Shown piece after piece: positions 13,574-19,727 of a stretch of DNA of 19,727 bases. This DNA is from CADDZP01 sp035948135 (lineage in GTDB: Bacteria; Actinomycetota; Acidimicrobiia; Acidimicrobiales; AC-14). The stretch spans positions 1 through 19,727 of the forward strand of contig DASZJL010000004.1 in assembly GCA_035948135.1 (NCBI GenBank). The letters run 5' to 3'. Positions within the stretch are counted from its first letter, which is position 1. Each line of letters starts with the position of its first letter. The notes under the pieces were generated by a model. That model saw nothing but the letters and a program-made list of their open reading frames with translations, did no database searches and was not told the origin of the DNA. Both the position numbers and the translations under genes were made by a program.

Positions 13574-15633
13574 ATGGAGTTCTGGCTTTCGCTGATCCTC
13601 GCCGGCATCGGCACCGGCTGCATCTACTCGCTGGCCGGGATGGGCATCGTCCTCACCTACAAGGCCACGGGCATCTTCAACTTCGCCCACGGCGCCATCG
13701 CTATGTTCGTCGCCTACATCCTCTGGCAGATGAACTCCGAGTGGCACATCGGCCTGGCCATCGCCGCCCCGGTCACGCTGCTGATCGTCGGCCCGGGCAT
13801 CGGCCTCATCCTCGAACGGGCGATCTTCCGGCCGCTGCAGCGGAGGGGGGCGGGGACCTCCGAGAAGTTGGTGGCGACGCTCGGCGTGTTCCTGTTGCTC
13901 GTCGGCCTGGCCCTCAAGATCTGGACCGGGACCGAGCGTCACGGACCGGCACTGGTCAGCAACCGGCCCATCCACCTCACCGACAATCTGATCATCGGCG
14001 CCGACCGGCTGGCCGTGGTGATCATGGTCGCCGTCATCAGCGTGCTCCTGTACCTGTTGTTCCACTTCACGCACCTGGGCACCAAGATCCGCGCCGTCGT
14101 CGACCGGCGCGAGCTGTCGGAGCTGGCGGCCATCAACGCCAACCGGGTCGCCGCCTTTTCCTGGGCGATGGGTGCGGCGCTGGCTGGGCTCACCGGCGTG
14201 CTCCTCGCGCCTGACGGACTCGACCCCGTCCGGCTCACGCTGCTCGTGGTCGAGACCTTCTCGATCGCCGTCGTCGCCCGTCTGGTCAGCATCCCCGTCG
14301 CCGTGGCCGCGGGCGTGCTGTTGCTCGGCGTCCTCCAGAGCCTGCTCACGCAGTTCAACCCGACCGTGGCGCCGATTTTCCATACCCACTGGCCGCACTG
14401 GATGACCGAGACCATCGCCGCCCTGAAGCCCAACCTCTCGGTGCTGATCCTGTTCGCGGCGCTGATCATCTACCGCAACCTCGACGAGGTCGGCGAGGCC
14501 GGCGCCGGAGTCAGCAGACTGATCTCGCGGTCGATCGGCGGATCGGGCAAACGGCGGGTGGAGACGCGCGTCGTGATCGCCGTTGTCGGGCTGGCCCTCG
14601 TCCTGCTGCCGTTCCTTTTGAACAACATCAACATCGCCTACGGCCAGCAGATGCTCGCCCTGATGGTGATCTTCGTATCGATTGTCGTCATCACCGGCTT
14701 CAGCGGCCACATAACCCTGGGTCAGGCCGCCTTCGCGGGGATGGGGTCGTTCGTCTCGGTGCGGGTGAGCAACTCACTCGGCATCCCGGTGATCCCCTCG
14801 ATGCTCATCGGCGCCGTGGTCGCCGTGTTCGTCGGCCTGATCGCCGGCTACCCCGCCCTCAAACGCAAAGGCTTGTTCCTCGGTCTGACCACGCTGGCCA
14901 TCGGCATCCTCGCCTACGCCCTGGTGTTCGTGAGCAACATCTTCGCCAAGGGCAGCGCCGGCCTCACCGTGCACCGGCCGAGCATCTTCGGACTCTCCCT
15001 CGAGGGCGACAAGGCCTTCTACTGGTTCGAGCTCGTCTGCGTCGCGCTCGCCTTCTTGCTGGCCAACAACCTTCGCAAGGGGCGCCTGGGCCGCATCTTG
15101 GCCGCCATGCGCGACTCGGAGACGGCGGCCAAGTCGATCGGCATCGACCTGCGGGCCTACAAGCTGTTCATCTTCGGGGCCAGTGCGTTCATCGCCGGGA
15201 TCGGTGGAGCGCTTCTCTCCCAGCAGGCGCACGCCTTCTCGCCGACGACCCAGTTCGAGCCCATCAGCAGCAGCCTCCTGTGGTTCGTCGCCCTCATCGT
15301 TGCCGGCGTCGGGTCTCTCGGGGGTGCCGTGGTCGGCGCTGCCGGGCTCGTGCTGCTCGCCTTCTTCGGTCTGTCCGACGTGGCGCCTGCCTTCATCGCC
15401 CTCGGCGCCCTCTTCATCGGTTACCTCCCCGGGGGCTCGATCATGGGCATGCTCCAGCGGCTGGCCGACTGGCTGCGCACGCCCAAGGTCCTCCTCCAAC
15501 GCTTCGCCACCGCGCAGCACGAGGTGGCGCGCAACGGCAGCACGAACGGAGCGGCGGCGTCGACAAACGGCGACCGGCCCGAGCTGGTGCTCTCCGAGTT
15601 CGGCGAGCGCGTCCTCGAAGAGGCGCAGCAGAA

Positions 15634-15637
<4 letters not shown>
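13574..15637 (+). CDS. Fused LivH-LivM branched-chain amino acid-type ABC permease
   Basis: 687 residues, about the sum of LivH and LivM. Residues 1 to about 325 are LivH-like: ILAGIGTGCIYSLAGMGIVLTYKATGIFNFAHGA at the start, then LERAIFRPLQRR and the EAA-like loop TKIRAVVDRRELSELAAINANRVAAFSW. From about 329 on it is LivM-like: ITGFSGHITLGQAAFAGMG, GLFLGLTTLAIGI, and the loop GRLGRILAAMRDSETAAKSIGIDLRAYKLFIF. A soluble tail of roughly 50 residues (NGSTNGAAAS... RVLEEAQQK) follows. One chain supplies both halves of the channel for a HAAT-type importer. Substrates of the family include branched-chain amino acids, urea and amides, so the name is structural. Stop overlaps the LivG start (ATGA). 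Confidence 0.93.
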
Positions 15638-16435
<798 letters not shown>

Positions 16436-16458
<23 letters not shown>

Positions 16459-17161
16459 CGCCGTCACCAGCGGCTACGGCAAGGTCGAGGTTCTGCACGA
16501 CCTCACGATCGGTGTCCCCGAGGGAACGGTCGTCGCCCTGCTCGGGCCGAACGGCGCGGGCAAGACCACAACCCTCAAAGTCATCTCGGGCACGCTCCCG
16601 GTGTGGCGCGGGCAGGTGATGTACGACGGCGAGCGGCTCGACCACCGCTCCGTCTATGACATCGCCCGCCAGGGCATCACGCTCGTTCCCGAGGGCCGTG
16701 GGATCTTCCCCGGCCTCAATGTGCGCGAGAACCTCGAGATCGGCGTGCGGGCGGGAAGCAACGGCGACAACGGCGGAAGCCGCGGGGAGCGTCTGGAGGC
16801 GGTGCTCGACACCTTCCCTCGCCTGCGGGAGCGGCTGTCCCAGCGCGCCGGCACCCTCTCCGGTGGCGAGCAGCAGATGCTCGCCCTCTCGAGGGCGTTC
16901 CTCGGCAACCCGCGTGTGCTGCTGATGGACGAGATCTCGATGGGCTTGGCGCCGCGGATCGTCGAGCAGCTGTTCGAGAGCGTGAACGAACTGCGCAAGC
17001 GCGGCCTCACGATCGTCCTCGTCGAGCAGTACCTGACCTACGCGTTGCGCTTCGCCGACATCTGCTACGTCCTCGCCAAGGGCCGCATCGAGTTCGTCGG
17101 CGAGCCGGGCGAGCTCCGCGACAGTGAGGCCCTGGCCAGCTCGTACCTCGGCGCCGGCTGA
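16436..17161 (+). CDS. livF: LivF-type ABC transporter ATP-binding protein
   Basis: 241 residues from GTG 16436, preceded by AGGAGGTGA inside the end of livG. Walker A is GPNGAGKTT (37-45), the Q-loop region is GITLVPEGRGIFPGLNVRENL, the signature is a canonical LSGGEQQMLALSRAF (from 141), and Walker B is VLLMDEISMGLAP, which is the LivF form with Ile after Glu. It ends ASSYLGAG as usual for LivF. It pairs with the preceding LivG to drive the LivHM permease. No periplasmic substrate-binding protein gene follows; the next genes are on the other strand. Confidence 0.95.
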
Positions 17162-17189
17162 CCGGCCCGGCGTCTCGTCGTCAGGCCGG
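17162..17189. terminator. Possible bidirectional hairpin between livF and arsC
   Basis: CCGGCC and GGCCGG arms flank a 16-nt loop at the convergent 19-nt junction. No T-tract on either side, so termination is uncertain. Confidence 0.3.
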
Positions 17190-17585
17190 CACCAGCTCGG
17201 CCAGCAGCCCTTTGACCCGTGCGCCGATCTGGTCGCGGATCGCCCGCACGGTGTCGTCGTCCTTCCCCGCCGGATCCTCGAGCTCCCAGTCGAGGTAGCG
17301 CTTTCCCGGGAACACTGGGCACGCGTCGCCACAACCCATCGTGACGATCACGTCGGCTTCCTTCGCGGCGTCATCCGTGAGGCGCTTGGGCCGTTCGGCC
17401 GTGACGTCCAGGTCGAGCTCGGCCATCACCCGGACGACGGCCGGGTTGATCTCCTCGGCCGGCGCGCTTCCCGCGGAGCGGACGCGCACGCGGCCGGCCG
17501 CGTACTGGTCCAGCAGCGCCGCGGCCATCTGGGACCGCCCGGCGTTGTGGATGCAGACGAACAGCACCTCGGGAACGTCGCTCAT
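17181..17585 (-). CDS. arsC: Arsenate reductase, low-molecular-weight phosphatase type
   Basis: 134 residues from ATG 17585. The P-loop FVCIHNAGRSQMA gives Cys11 and Arg17 of the C-x5-R-S active site. A general-acid loop DWELEDPAG carries Asp104. Two more Cys lie at 85 and 89 (MGCGDACPVFPGKRY), the region where the thioredoxin-coupled enzymes keep their shuttle cysteines; the GCGDxCP form is common in actinobacterial enzymes, some of which use mycothiol and mycoredoxin. It reduces arsenate to arsenite in the cytoplasm. It is the last gene of the minus-strand ars operon and its ATG overlaps the aquaporin stop (ATGA). Confidence 0.92.
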   Translation of the reverse strand: MSDVPEVLFVCIHNAGRSQMAAALLDQYAAGRVRVRSAGSAPAEEINPAVVRVMAELDLDVTAERPKRLTDDAAKEADVIVTMGCGDACPVFPGKRYLDWELEDPAGKDDDTVRAIRDQIGARVKGLLAELVPA

Positions 17586-18304
17586 CGGAGCTCCTCGTGG
17601 GGTAGGACGACGGCGGGCGCGACCTGCGCAACCCGCGGGTACAGGACGGCGATGATCACGACGGCGACCACCGCTCCGCCGAGCTGGGCGACGATGAACG
17701 GCGGCGCCGATCTCCAGGCGATGCCGGCGAAGGTGTTGGACAGCGTGCGGGCGGCCGTCACGGCCGGGTTGGCGAAGCTCGTCGACGACGTGAAGAAGTA
17801 GGCGCCGCCGATGTAGGCGCCGACCGCGAACGGCGCCGCCATCGTCCGGCCCGACCGGACGACGCCGAACACGACGAAGAGAAGCCCGAGGGTGGCGACC
17901 ACTTCGGAGAGCCAGAGGCCGCTCCCGCTGCGGTGCTTGGTCGACAGCTCGATTGCAGGCAGCGAGAACATGAGGTTGGCGACCACGGCGCCCGCCACCG
18001 CGCCAGTCACTTGGGCGGCGATGTACACCGCGGTTGCCGGCGTACTCACGCCGCCGAAGAAGCGGTCGGCCAGCGTCACGACCGGGTTCAAGTGCGCTCC
18101 CGACACGGGGCCGAAGGCAAGGATGATCGCCACCAGCGCCGCAGCTGTCGCCGCCGCGTTCTCGAACAGTTGCAGGCCGGTATCGCTTGGGCTGAGGTTC
18201 TGCGCGGCGATGCCCGACCCGATCACGGCGATGAGCAGGAACGCCGTCCCGAGGAACTCGGCGAGGGCCCGGCGCGGCAGGTCCTCCCCCGCTGCGTTCA
18301 GCAC
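17582..18304 (-). CDS. MIP-family aquaporin/aquaglyceroporin in the ars operon (AqpS-like role)
   Basis: 240 residues from GTG 18304, overlapping the end of arsI by 7 nt. It shows six hydrophobic spans and the two half-helix motifs of aquaporins: NPV at 73-75 (GAHLNPVVTLA) and NPA at 179-181 (FANPAVTAAR), the latter followed by Arg186 of the selectivity filter. N-terminal AEFLGTAFLLIAVIGSGI is typical of the family. Within ars operons such a channel (AqpS of Sinorhizobium meliloti) lets arsenite leave down its gradient after ArsC has made it. No ArsB or Acr3 pump is present in the window, which fits that model. Substrate assignment comes from context. Confidence 0.9.
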   Translation of the reverse strand: MLNAAGEDLPRRALAEFLGTAFLLIAVIGSGIAAQNLSPSDTGLQLFENAAATAAALVAIILAFGPVSGAHLNPVVTLADRFFGGVSTPATAVYIAAQVTGAVAGAVVANLMFSLPAIELSTKHRSGSGLWLSEVVATLGLLFVVFGVVRSGRTMAAPFAVGAYIGGAYFFTSSTSFANPAVTAARTLSNTFAGIAWRSAPPFIVAQLGGAVVAVVIIAVLYPRVAQVAPAVVLPHEELR

Positions 18305-18678
18305 TTCATGGCGTCGGCGTCGGCCAGGACGGTGTAGATCTCCCAGGGCGCCCCGTCGGGGTCGTGGACCCAGACCTTGTCCTGCACGGCGTAGCAGCAG
18401 GTGACGTTGTCCTCGGCCGCAGTCGCAAGTCCCTCGCCCGTGAGGCGCGCCTGGGCGGCGCCGACCTCGTCGGTGGATGCCACCTCGACGCCCAGGTGGT
18501 TGAGGCTCGCCGGGTCACCATGCGCCTCGATCAGGATCAGCTTGAGGGGCGGGTCGGCCACCGCGAAGTTGGCGTAGCCCCGGCGGCGCTTGGCCGGCTC
18601 GACGGCGAACAGCTTCGAGTAGAAGTCGACGGCGGCGTCGAGATCCGAGACGTTGAGCGCCAGCTGCACACGGGCCAT
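18298..18678 (-). CDS. arsI: ArsI/CadI-family vicinal-oxygen-chelate dioxygenase (C-As lyase)
   Basis: 126 residues from ATG 18678, with AGGAG 8 nt upstream. The sequence follows the CadI/ArsI pattern throughout: RVQLALNVSDLDAAVDFYSKLF, PAKRRRGYANFAVADPPLKLILIE, LNHLGVEV, then CCYAVQDKVWVHDPDG and WEIYTVLAD. Likely metal ligands are Gln5, His61 and Glu113, as in the actinobacterial Gln-type ArsI; the vicinal pair Cys94-Cys95 would hold trivalent organoarsenicals. ArsI uses Fe(II) and oxygen to cleave methylarsenite to arsenite. Relatives were first described as cadmium-induced (CadI), so a metal-response role cannot be excluded. First gene of the arsI-aquaporin-arsC operon, divergent from arsR. 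A longer upstream start was rejected because it would run through the ribosome site. Confidence 0.9.
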   Translation of the reverse strand: MARVQLALNVSDLDAAVDFYSKLFAVEPAKRRRGYANFAVADPPLKLILIEAHGDPASLNHLGVEVASTDEVGAAQARLTGEGLATAAEDNVTCCYAVQDKVWVHDPDGAPWEIYTVLADADAMKC

Positions 18679-18701
18679 CGTGGGACTCCTAGATATCGGC
18701 G

Positions 18702-18742
18702 AACGTCGATACGTTGTCACGCGAATCGATACCTGTCAATAT
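18702..18742. promoter_or_regulatory. Divergent ars promoters and candidate ArsR operator
   Basis: Plus strand: TTGTCA (18714-18719), 17 nt, CAATAT (18737-18742), placing the arsR transcript start at about 18749-18750. Minus strand: a consensus TTGACA (18739-18734), 17 nt, CAACGT (18716-18711), for arsI. The two promoters overlap almost completely. AACGT-CGAT-ACGTT (18702-18715) is an inverted repeat on the arsI -10, and TCGATAC occurs at 18706 and 18726, 20 nt apart, about two helical turns, both followed by a TGTCA. These repeats are the likely ArsR sites. Confidence 0.55.
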
Positions 18743-18749
18743 GGTGCCG

Positions 18750-19100
18750 ATGCCCAAGAAGCCGCTGCCGGTCGTCGACGAGTGCTGCTCGGTCCTGGTC
18801 GAGCCCATCGACGAGGACACCGCAACCGAGCTCGCCAAGGGGTTCCACGCCCTCGCCGACCCGGCGCGCCTGCGCCTCCTGAGCCTCATCGCGGCTCAGC
18901 CCGCCGGCGAGGTGTGCGCGTGTGACCTCGTCGAGCCCCTGGGCAAGTCCCAGCCGACCGTGAGCCATCATCTCAAGGTGCTGTACGAGGCCGGCCTGGT
19001 CGACCGCGACAAGCGCGGCAGTTGGATCTGGTACCGCGTCGTCCCCGATCGCCTCGATGCATTGCGCGCCGCGCTTGCGCCCGCGCTGCCCGTAGGGTGA
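18750..19100 (+). CDS. arsR: ArsR/SmtB-family arsenic-responsive repressor
   Basis: 116 residues from ATG 18750; ATG 18741 adds three residues and is also possible. The start chosen sits at the predicted transcription start, so the mRNA would be leaderless. Winged-helix landmarks: FHALADPARLRLLSLI, the recognition helix SQPTVSHHLKVLYEAGLV, and the wing DKRGSWIWYRVV. Metal-binding candidates are Cys12-Cys13 near the N-terminus and Cys56-Ala-Cys58 in VCACDL. The Cys-x-Cys matches the classic ELCVCDL site, while an N-terminal Cys pair plus one Cys in this helix is the arrangement of the Corynebacterium ArsR. It should release DNA on arsenite and control both itself and arsI-aquaporin-arsC. Confidence 0.92.
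   Translation: MPKKPLPVVDECCSVLVEPIDEDTATELAKGFHALADPARLRLLSLIAAQPAGEVCACDLVEPLGKSQPTVSHHLKVLYEAGLVDRDKRGSWIWYRVVPDRLDALRAALAPALPVG
19093..19098 (+). promoter_or_regulatory. -10 box of the DUF2277 gene (leaderless)
   Basis: TAGGGT ends 7 nt before ATG 19106 and touches the arsR stop codon, so the gene probably has its own promoter besides any read-through from arsR. Confidence 0.5.
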
Positions 19101-19105
19101 CCCGC

Positions 19106-19315
19106 ATGTGCCGGAGCATCAAGACCTTGCGCACCGAGGCGGTCGTCACGTCCGACGACACCCGGGCCGCCGCCCTGCAGTACGTCCGCAAGATCAGCGG
19201 CTACCGCAAGCCCTCCAAGGCCAACGAGGCCACGTTCGAAGCAGCAGTCGACGAGATCACCGCCGCCACCGACCGGCTCCTCGCCAACCTCGCCCCCGCC
19301 GGCGCCCGCGCCTGA
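19106..19315 (+). CDS. DUF2277 family protein
   Basis: 69 residues. Begins MCRSIKTLR, followed by DDTRAAALQYVRKISGYRKPSKANEATFEAAVDEITAAT, which is the DUF2277 signature (MCRNIKTLR, then a helical RKxSGxRKPSxANE block). The family is small, helical and found mainly in actinomycetes and some other soil bacteria; its function is unknown. It lies 5 nt after arsR, but a TAGGGT box within the arsR stop region suggests separate, leaderless expression. Co-location with the ars genes may be accidental. Confidence 0.88.
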   Translation: MCRSIKTLRTEAVVTSDDTRAAALQYVRKISGYRKPSKANEATFEAAVDEITAATDRLLANLAPAGARA

Positions 19316-19363
19316 CGGGCGCGCAACCTGCCCGCACGAACACCGGGCCATTCGACCGCCCGG
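19316..19363 (+). terminator. GC-rich hairpins after the DUF2277 gene
   Basis: Two stems follow the stop: CGGGC/GCCCG (19316-19320 with 19330-19334) and CCGGGC/GCCCGG (19343-19348 with 19358-19363). No U-tract follows either one. Confidence 0.3.
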
Positions 19364-19382
19364 CCGCTCGTGATCTTGCAAG

Positions 19383-19424
19383 ACGTTCCGCGGAACGTTT
19401 TTGAGCGTTCAGCTGAACGCTTTT
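19383..19424 (+). terminator. Tandem pair of 16-bp perfect palindromes, each followed by TTTT
   Basis: ACGTTCCGCGGAACGT (19383-19398) and GCGTTCAGCTGAACGC (19405-19420) are both perfect palindromes followed by T4G, with a 22-bp repeat period. Each can form a 6-bp stem with a 4-nt loop and a U-run, the form of an intrinsic terminator, so they may end the arsR/DUF2277 transcripts or shield the element downstream from read-through. Their shared core (CGTTC-N-GC-N-GAACG) could equally be a protein-binding site. Confidence 0.5.
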
Positions 19425-19458
19425 GGCGCCTCAAAATTTCCCCGGCTAGGACCAGTGG

Positions 19459-19502
19459 TCGGGCGGCAGCTCTTGCGTGAACGTGACTGAAGCACCGCCC
19501 GA
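19459..19502 (+). ncRNA. Stem-loop in the IS110 left end, possible bridge-RNA segment
   Basis: TCGGGCGG and CCGCCCGA are perfect 8-bp arms around a 28-nt region. A strong stem with a large loop is the kind of unit that holds target- or donor-binding sequences in IS110 bridge RNAs. RNA expression and limits are not shown by the sequence. Confidence 0.35.
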
Positions 19503-19508
19503 ATTATA

Positions 19509-19524
19509 TCGAACAGGCGTTCGA
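19509..19524. promoter_or_regulatory. Perfect SOS-box-like palindrome (candidate LexA site)
   Basis: TCGAAC-AGGC-GTTCGA equals the mycobacterial SOS-box consensus TCGAAC-N4-GTTCGA at all twelve defined positions. It overlaps a possible -10 (TATATC, 19505-19510) that has a weak GTGACT -35 16 nt upstream (19483-19488), so LexA bound here could block a promoter reading toward the transposase. The same bases could form an RNA hairpin with a 6-bp stem and AGGC loop, which is the main alternative. Confidence 0.5.
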
Positions 19525-19599
19525 CACTCAAGGACCGCGGCTCAACAGCGCAGATAGAACTCACGCTGCCAGATATCGCTCGCGACCTGATGCGATGAA

Positions 19600-19679
19600 G
19601 GAGCGGGGCCTCCGCTCCCCGTGGGAACCCGAGAGGTGAACACTCGGGCCTCTCACCCTCAACGAAAAGGGAGGCCCCT
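19600..19679 (+). promoter_or_regulatory. Transposase leader with Shine-Dalgarno-sequestering helix
   Basis: GGGGCCTCC at 19605-19613 is fully complementary to GGAGGCCCC at 19670-19678, which contains the Shine-Dalgarno GGGAGG (19669-19674) 5 nt before ATG 19680. A local hairpin GGAGCGG-GGCCT-CCGCTCC (19600-19618) uses the same upstream bases and would free the ribosome site. Between them CCCGAG/CTCGGG and GAGAGG/CCTCTC are also mutually exclusive. This gives two alternative folds, one closed and one open for translation. Confidence 0.5.
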
Positions 19680-19727
19680 ATGGAACGACAGTACGTCGGC
19701 ATCGATCTGCACCGCCGCACGTCGACG
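19680..19727 (+). CDS. IS110-family transposase (DEDD recombinase), N-terminal 16 codons only
   Basis: The visible peptide is MERQYVGIDLHRRTST. YVGIDLHRR is the first RuvC-like strand of IS110 transposases, with Asp9 as the first residue of the DEDD catalytic set. ATG 19680 has GGGAGG 5 nt upstream. The rest of the gene, including the C-terminal Ser active site, lies outside the window, so intactness is unknown. Enzymes of this family act with a bridge RNA encoded by the element to pair donor and target DNA. Confidence 0.85.
   Translation, partial: MERQYVGIDLHRRTST

Larger units (their letters stand above)
19421..19727 (+). mobile_element. Left end of an IS110-family insertion sequence (boundary not determined; cut by the window)
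   Basis: The element is recognised by the transposase start at 19680. About 250 nt before it lack a credible gene, are more A/T-rich than the neighbourhood, and hold many stems: 19459-19466 with 19495-19502, 19509-19514 with 19519-19524, 19546-19550 with 19564-19568, 19575-19579 with 19592-19596, 19600-19606 with 19612-19618, and 19628-19633 with 19643-19648. IS110-group elements encode a structured bridge RNA in the non-coding left end before the recombinase. The start at 19421 is a guess; IS110 ends lack terminal inverted repeats, so the junction cannot be read from one side. Confidence 0.6.

Noticed and set aside
13505..15520. Long minus-strand frames antisense to the LivHM permease
   Set aside because: Composition (Asp/Glu/Gln/Arg-rich, no motifs) is typical of antisense frames opposite hydrophobic membrane genes.
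19383..19420. LexA boxes within the two 16-bp palindromes
   Set aside because: They hold GTTC-N4-GAAC, the half-sites in the opposite order from the LexA consensus GAAC-N4-GTTC.
19409..19720. Minus-strand frame of about 100 codons across the IS110 left end
   Set aside because: It runs antisense into the transposase start and has no recognisable motif or ribosome site; the stems and palindromes explain the region better.

Overview
The window is high-GC DNA, about two thirds G+C by eye, with dense coding, frequent GTG starts and many 1-4 nt gene overlaps. It looks like an actinomycete-type chromosome. An Acidimicrobiia-like lineage fits best: F420-type LLM oxidoreductase, DUF2630 and DUF2277 proteins, a CadI/ArsI-clade dioxygenase, an LPxTG-like surface protein, Liv transporters, and several genes that appear to start directly behind a TANNNT -10 box (leaderless mRNAs). 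The lineage is inferred from these families; no rRNA is present to confirm it.

Layout. (1) 1-806: 3' end of a thiolase/lipid-transfer-type gene overlapping a DUF35 zinc-ribbon/OB-fold partner. (2) 811-1656 (-): secreted protein with a Thr-rich stalk and LANTG sorting-type tail. (3) 1878-2909: two head-to-head paralogous membrane-anchored Mce-associated-like proteins whose -10 boxes overlap; the + copy is coupled to an Fpg/Nei DNA glycosylase (2909-3745). (4) 3907-6127: AbiEi/DUF559 protein, a leaderless RecB/Cas4-like Fe-S nuclease, and a GNAT acetyltransferase. (5) 6128-7178 (-): DUF2630, nitrobindin-like protein, small unknown protein. (6) 7287-10296: crotonase, gluconate-2-dehydrogenase subunit-3-like protein and GMC flavoprotein in one operon, convergent with an LLM oxidoreductase (10299-11240, -). 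(7) 11283-17161: operon starting with a putative leaderless leader peptide, then a secreted membrane-anchored protein, a two-TM protein with an Ada-like Cys/His site, a fused LivH-LivM permease, LivG and LivF. (8) 17181-19100: arsenic cluster arsC-aquaporin-arsI (-) divergent from arsR (+), with no classical efflux pump in view. (9) 19106-19315: DUF2277 protein. (10) 19316-19727: a palindrome-rich non-coding stretch leading into the first 16 codons of an IS110-family transposase.

How the parts work together. Regions 1, 5, 6 and 7 suggest CoA-thioester, redox and uptake metabolism of organic acids or lipids, but substrates cannot be read from sequence. Region 8 is a coherent arsenic route: arsenate reduction, arsenite exit through an aquaglyceroporin-like channel, oxidative cleavage of methylarsenite, and ArsR control.

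Most unusual is the right end. Ahead of the IS110 transposase lie several potential RNA stems, as expected if a bridge-RNA locus is present. They include a perfect match to the mycobacterial SOS box (TCGAAC-N4-GTTCGA) and a long-range helix that would bury the transposase Shine-Dalgarno. Other points of interest are the leader peptide of the Liv operon, whose stop overlaps the next start, and the overlapping divergent promoters of the Mce-associated-like paralogues.
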